Shown here piece after piece: positions 59,714 to 64,000 of a stretch of 64,000 nucleotides of DNA. The stretch is from the NCBI RefSeq assembly GCF_029852145.1, contig NC_079978.1, positions 18,395,774-18,459,773 on the forward strand. Direction: 5' to 3'. Position 1 is the first letter of the stretch. Every line of letters starts with the position of its first letter. Both the position numbers and the translations under genes were made by a program. The stretch comes from Microplitis mediator (Eukaryota > Arthropoda > Insecta > Hymenoptera > Braconidae). The notes beneath the pieces were generated by a model. That model saw only the letters and a list, made by a program, of their open reading frames with translations. It searched no databases and was not told the DNA's origin.

Positions 59714-59909
59714 GTTTACTGCACAGAGTAATACTATTGAGTGGTTCGGCACTAAGTCCTTGGGCATCAGTACACGATCCTAATAACCTGAGGCGAAAGG
59801 TCGGTGAGCAACTTAACTGTTCAATGAACAACGACGAAGAGGACATTGCTGATTGTCTTCGTGGTGTACCACTTCATGTGTTACTTAACATTGAGTTGCC
59901 TGAAATCAA
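59714..59909 (+). CDS. Nlg: Neuroligin, internal coding exon
   Basis: Joins in phase 1 to PFSK-G at 7707, reading GLLHRVILLSGSALSPWASV. The VILLSGSALSPWA block is strongly conserved across neuroligins and esterases. A DCLRG motif near the end (ADCLRGVPLHVLLN) carries the conserved disulfide cysteine. Ends in phase 2 with donor GTAATT at 59910. Confidence 0.93.
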
Positions 59910-60036
59910 GTAATTACTCTGTTTCAATTAACCGTATTCTAAATACTAAATACTGTCTATGGACTACCGACTACTGACTACTAAATGCCTTATTATTAAA
60001 TATTTATTATCATCAATTTATGACCAATCAGCTAAA

Positions 60037-61125
60037 GGTGTGCGAATCGGGTTGGAATCGAATTAAATCGAATATAACCCTGTGTAAAAAAAAATCGTTC
60101 CAAAAAAATTCCAAAAAAGTTCCGCATGTAGAACTTTTGAACATGAGACAGATTACAACTTCGAATAGAACTTTTTTGAAATGTTAGTAATTTTGACAGT
60201 AAAAAAAATAGTTTTTGTCAGCGAATTGAGAGTCAAAAAAGGACGTTCTTGGAAATTTTTTGGAATTTTATATGGACATTCCAAAAAAGTTCCGTAATCA
60301 CCACTTTTGAACTTTTTCGGAAGCTTAAAAAGAGGTTCCAAAAACATTCAAAAATGGATCAAAAATCATTACTTTACAACCTATTATAGAACTAAAAAAA
60401 TAGACGTTTCAAAAAAGTTCCAGAATCACCACTTTTGACTTTTTTATGGACAAAAAAAGGCGTTCCAACTAAAGACGTTCCAGAAACATGCCAAAATAGT
60501 TCAAAAATCACTACTTTTGAATTTTTTATAGAACAAAAAAAAACGTCCATAAAAAAACCAAAAAAGTTCCACGAACGTCCTATTCTGACTCTAAATTCGC
60601 TCATAAAAACGTTTTTTTTTTTACCATCAAAATTACTATCGTTCCAAAAAAGTTCCATTCGAAGTTCTAATCTGTCTCATGTATAGAAGTTCTACATGAG
60701 GAACTTTTTTGGAATCTTTTTGGAACGAATTTTTTTTACACGGGTTCGACTCAAAGTTTTAATCGAATGATGTGAATTTTCGAATACTGCGAACTTTCTA
60801 ACAATTTGATCAAATCTAATTATTCGAATTTTCTAATAATTCAGATTTTCAATTAATTCGATTTTATCGAATTATTCGTAACTTTTCGAATTATTCTTAA
60901 ATTTTCAAAATATTTTTAACTTTTAAAATTTTTTGATTCGAATCGAGAAAATTCTGATCAGCTTTCAAAATATTAAATTTTTATTTAATAGAGAGATTAG
61001 TTTTCAAAGTAACCGAAAATAGTTTTTTTAAAGATTCGTGTCTAAGATCTATTTACTTCTGACAAAAATTTGAACTATTCGATTCGATTCGAATAATTCG
61101 TAAGTTTGAAATATTCGCACACCCC
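60037..61125. mobile_element. GGTGTGCGAAT / ATTCGCACACC element
   Basis: Inverted ends GGTGTGCGAATCG and AATATTCGCACACC(CC). The interior is a field of TTCGAATTATTCG units. Ends resemble hAT-type non-autonomous elements, but no 8-bp duplication was found. Confidence 0.55.
60078..60744. mobile_element. TIR element CCCTGTGTAAAAAAAAATCG nested in the previous one
   Basis: Ends CCCTGTGTAAAAAAAAATCG and CGAATTTTTTTTACACGGG. Palindromic arms of GTTCCAAAAAAGTTCC. Interrupts the AATCGAATAT / TTCGACTC field of the outer element. Open frames inside are repeat artefacts. Confidence 0.7.
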
Positions 61126-61903
61126 AACAATCAAATTTTTTATTTGACATTTAATTTAATTTAAATTAACTGACCTAATTACTCTCCGTTGAAATTCATG
61201 ACCATTTTTAATTTTCTAAAGCTTAGAAAACTAATCATGCATACGTCAGCGCAGATTTTATTTAAAAAAAAATTAATTTAAATTATACTATGAAATCTAA
61301 TTATTGTTTGACTCGAACGTAAAATCCTGAGTTTATTATACTTGTCAGAACATACGTTTTTTAAAATAAAACCGCCTTTTTTTATGAGGTTACCATTTTA
61401 TAAATGTGTCGGCTGGAATTATAAACCATCGGTTTTATGCATAATTTATTTATTGTGATTTAACGAAAAAAATTACAGGTGTGATATTTAATATAGTTCG
61501 CTTGTATCAAAATCTAAAGCTAATAGGAATAATAATTAGATCAGTATATTGAGTCTTTTGAAAAATATCATAACTTCCTGATTAAGAAAAGCGATTTCGA
61601 AAGATTGAATAAAAATTGTTTTTAATACTTCTTAATTCTTCCGTAAACTTTAAATCCTTCTAATTTTGAAGCATTAAAATCTTTTGAAAAGTTCCGATCC
61701 AACTGTTATTCAATAAACTATTTGGGGAGATTTAAAGTTACTCAATTTTCTAAATACTTCACAATAATTTTTAATCACTGAATAATAGTCGAATTTTCGG
61801 ATTGTTAAAAGACTTAGGACGATTCGATAATCCATAACTAGCGCCAGGATTTTTGCGTTAATTCAAAAATAATTAATACTTAGTGGTGTGAAAAGTTTTA
61901 TAT

Positions 61904-62202
61904 TACGGGGAAAATATTGGTCTTATAAAAAAATTTTTCAAACAAAAGTTGTAGGAAATTTAATTTTCTAAAACAAATGTCTCTTATAATTTTTTCTTAG
62001 GACTAATAAGAAAGCCGTAATTTCAAAATTAAGATTTTCATAATTAATCAAATTTTGAATCATTCATTATGAATCTTAATTTTTGAATTACGGTGGAAAT
62101 ATTGATCGTATAAGAAAATCATAGGAGACATTTTTTTAATAAAATTAAATTTCCGACAACTTTTGTTCGAAAAATTTTTTTATAAGACCAATAGTTTCGC
62201 CG
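61904..62202. repeat. Foldback of about 300 bp
   Basis: AAACAAAAGTTGTAGGAAAT at about 61940 is matched inversely at about 62150 (ATTTCCGACAACTTTTGTTC); the outer parts (TATTACGG / CCGTAATA) also pair. Confidence 0.7.
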
Positions 62203-62438
62203 TAATATCAAACATTTGAACTACTCATTTCAAAAATAAGGCAAAAATCTTGTCTCTATACATAACTTTTTTAAATCTTTTTAAATACTTTTCAATCACT
62301 TAGTAATCATTGAATTCCACTTTATACGGAGATTCAGAAGAATTCGAAATTATTAAAATTTTCAGATACTTTCAATTTTTTTTTTAATAGCTAAATAGTA
62401 CTGAGTTTTCGCAATAAAAGAAAAAAAATATATTATAG

Positions 62439-62883
62439 ATTTATGCCACGCATTGGACCTGCGTTGCCAATATATCAAAACAATCCAGATCCAGCGATGG
62501 ACATGGAACGAGCAAGTGATGCATTTATTAAGGTTCCACTTATACTCGGTGTAACGACTGCCGAGGCTTACCTAGATTTCAATGACAATGAAATACAATT
62601 TGGCTTTGAAGAGAATCAGCGTAATCGGATTTTACGAACGTACATCAGAAATGCATATTACTATCATTTAAATGAAATACTGTCAGCTGTGAGAAACGAG
62701 TACACTGATTGGGATAAACCAATAATACATCCAGTTAATTTAATGGAATATACTATGGAGGCTCTCAGTGATGGACACACTGTTGCTCCGCTTATGAGAG
62801 TTGCATTTTATCATGCACGACGTGGTGCCAATACTTACTTTTACCACTTTAACTATCAATCCAAGGACAGTAAATTTCCGCAG
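62439..62883 (+). CDS. Nlg: Neuroligin, internal coding exon (largest in window)
   Basis: Joins in phase 2 (AA-A = Lys, PEI-K-FMPRIGPALPIY). FMPRIGPALPIY corresponds to the FGPVIDGxVIP segment of other neuroligins and esterases. LILGVTTAEAYLDF is the GVxxxEG-like block that in active enzymes holds the catalytic acid, so an acidic residue is retained although the serine is lost. NEYTDWDKP matches the conserved YTDW motif, and RGANTYFYHFNYQS the strand before the C-terminal third. Ends SKFPQ in phase 0 with donor GTAACA at 62884. The continuing exon is outside the window. Confidence 0.94.
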
Positions 62884-62940
62884 GTAACAAAAATTTATTT
62901 ATTTATTTATTTAACGCCCCTCGGCAATTATACATATTAG

Positions 62941-63772
62941 TAGGGCTGTACATCTAAACCGGCCTAACCGGTTAAAAAAGTTAACCAGGTTAATTAGCTG
63001 GTTAGCTGGTCAGCTTAGCTAATTTAACCGGTTAACTTCATTAGCTTGGCTAAGCAGCCAAAGGCTTAACCGGTTAACTCAAATTAGCTAGGCTAATTAG
63101 CTGAGGGTTTAACCGGTTAAATGGTTAATTTTTTTTTTTCATCTATTCGCTACTTTATCTTAGAAAATGTATAGGAAATATCATATTTCTTTAATTTTAG
63201 ACCGAAAAAGCTATAACAAAAAATTTATACTATTAGTTCAAAAAAAATTCACTCCAATTTTTCGAATTATTTAATTAAAAATATATCGCTTTACTAATGC
63301 CAAAAAGGTGTATCTCAAAATATACGCCCTTTTGGCTCTGGTGAACCAAAAAGGCGTATTAACAAATTTTTTTTTTCGGATAAACTTGGGAATGTTACAA
63401 CAAAATATATCCAGAAAAAAACGAAAATAAAATTTTTTTTGACATACGTCTTTTTGGCTTTAGTAACGCGATATATTTTTAATTGAATAATTCGAAAAAT
63501 TGGAGTGATTTTTTTTTAACTAATAGTATAAATTTTTTGTTATAGCTTTTTCGGTCTAAAATTAAAGAAATATGATATTTCCTATACATTTTCTAAGATA
63601 AAGTAGCGAATAGATGAAAAAAAAAAATTAACCATTTAACCGGTTAAGCCTTTGGCTGCTTAGCCAAGCTAATGAAGTTAACCGGTTAAATTAGCTAAGC
63701 TGACGAGCTAACCAGCTAATTAACCTGGTTAACTTTTTTAACCGGTTAAGCCGGTTTAGATGTACAGCCCTA
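62941..63772. mobile_element. hAT-type non-autonomous element with 8-bp target duplication
   Basis: Ends TAGGGCTGTACATCTAAACC / GGTTTAGATGTACAGCCCTA, flanked by CATATTAG at 62933-62940 and 63773-63780. TAGGG ends and an 8-bp duplication are hAT hallmarks. The whole element is a large foldback: TTAACCGGTTAA-rich arms, and a centre with AAAAAGGCGTAT pairs. No transposase. Confidence 0.92.
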
Positions 63773-63882
63773 CATATTAGTAATAACAAATATAATATAA
63801 TATAAAGTGTGAATAATTAATCATCATCGTAACTTTAACAACAATAATAACCAAAAACAAAAAAAAATCGTAACCAGAATTC

Positions 63883-64000
63883 TCAGTTTAAAATTGCCCT
63901 TCTAGCTTTCTTCTTGCAACTGTCCGATGATGCTCGAAAAAAATCTACTTCTGAGGCATCTTCATTGATAATTTTGAAAATTCTGTATAGTGGAGAGCGT
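63883..64000 (-). CDS. C-terminal end of a LINE open frame (partial, open at window edge)
   Basis: Thirty-nine codons (…LYRIFKIINEDASEVDFFRA…) with balanced composition, ending at TGA 63883-63885. The basic CKKKARRAIL tail resembles the C-terminus of insect non-LTR polymerase ORFs, but the piece is too short to be sure. Confidence 0.35.
   Translation of the reverse strand, partial: RSPLYRIFKIINEDASEVDFFRASSDSCKKKARRAILN

Larger units (their letters stand above)
59910..62438 (+). other. Nlg: Neuroligin intron (2.5 kb)
   Basis: GTAATT...TATTATAG. Contains a GGTGTGCGAAT element (60037-61125) with a nested TIR element and a foldback at about 61904-62202. The rest is AT-rich. Confidence 0.85.
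62884..64000 (+). other. Nlg: Neuroligin intron, 5' part
   Basis: Occupied almost at once by a minus-strand LINE 3' end interrupted by a hAT-type element. The intron continues beyond the window. Confidence 0.8.
62890..64000 (-). mobile_element. Truncated LINE 3' end (R1/Jockey-like), interrupted
   Basis: Read on the minus strand, the region ends GCCGAGGGGCGTTAAATAAA followed by (TAAA)n, the kind of 3' tail found in R1/Jockey-type non-LTR elements of insects. Upstream on this strand a frame open at the window edge stops at 63883-63885. The hAT-type element at 62941-63772 splits the 3' UTR. The LINE tail starts about seven bases from the neuroligin donor. Confidence 0.5.

Overview
The window is AT-rich, intron- and transposon-dominated nuclear DNA from an insect. 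Protein similarity (recalled, not searched) points to Hymenoptera. The dense families of short TA-flanked inverted-repeat elements and a recurrent repeat that begins AACTTCCCGC suggest a parasitoid wasp such as a braconid; this placement is inference.

The backbone is part of one plus-strand gene, a neuroligin (cholinesterase-like synaptic adhesion protein). Five internal coding exons can be joined in frame with GT-AG sites: 332-626, 6251-6403, 7507-7707, 59714-59909 and 62439-62883 (430 codons). The start and the C-terminal half lie outside. The third and fourth exons are separated by an intron of 52,006 bp, which holds most of the window.

Inside that intron, on the minus strand, lie two tandem paralogous genes for small secreted six-cysteine peptides (copy 1, 75 aa: exons 12349-12450 and 10235-10360; copy 2, 74 aa: exons 21856-21954 and 21573-21698). 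Each also has a candidate 5' UTR exon (about 14763-14795 and 23812-23845). They sit in a duplicated segment (about 9765-20168 and 21410-26235). In the last coding exon 20 of 41 codons differ, every difference changes the amino acid, no codon differs silently, and all cysteines are kept; the adjoining introns differ by only a few percent. This is the pattern of a fast-evolving secreted effector, venom-like or immune peptide family, and is the most interesting content of the window.

The rest is a nested record of transposable elements. Because the peptide region exists twice, several insertions in copy 1 have a visible empty site in copy 2, giving exact ends and target duplications: TA for elements starting CACGGAAAG and CACTGTAAAA. 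A TTAA-flanked element inside one of these is resolved by a third, unfilled relative. Other items are a near-perfect 1.5 kb palindrome (29637-31152), an inverted pair carrying a hammerhead-like motif (26674-27134), a hAT-type element with an 8-bp duplication inside the 3' end of a LINE (62941-63772), several elements built of tandem palindromic minisatellites, and at least six tRNA-like modules, most of them inside inverted-repeat elements. No functional tRNA, rRNA, CRISPR array or intact transposase was found.
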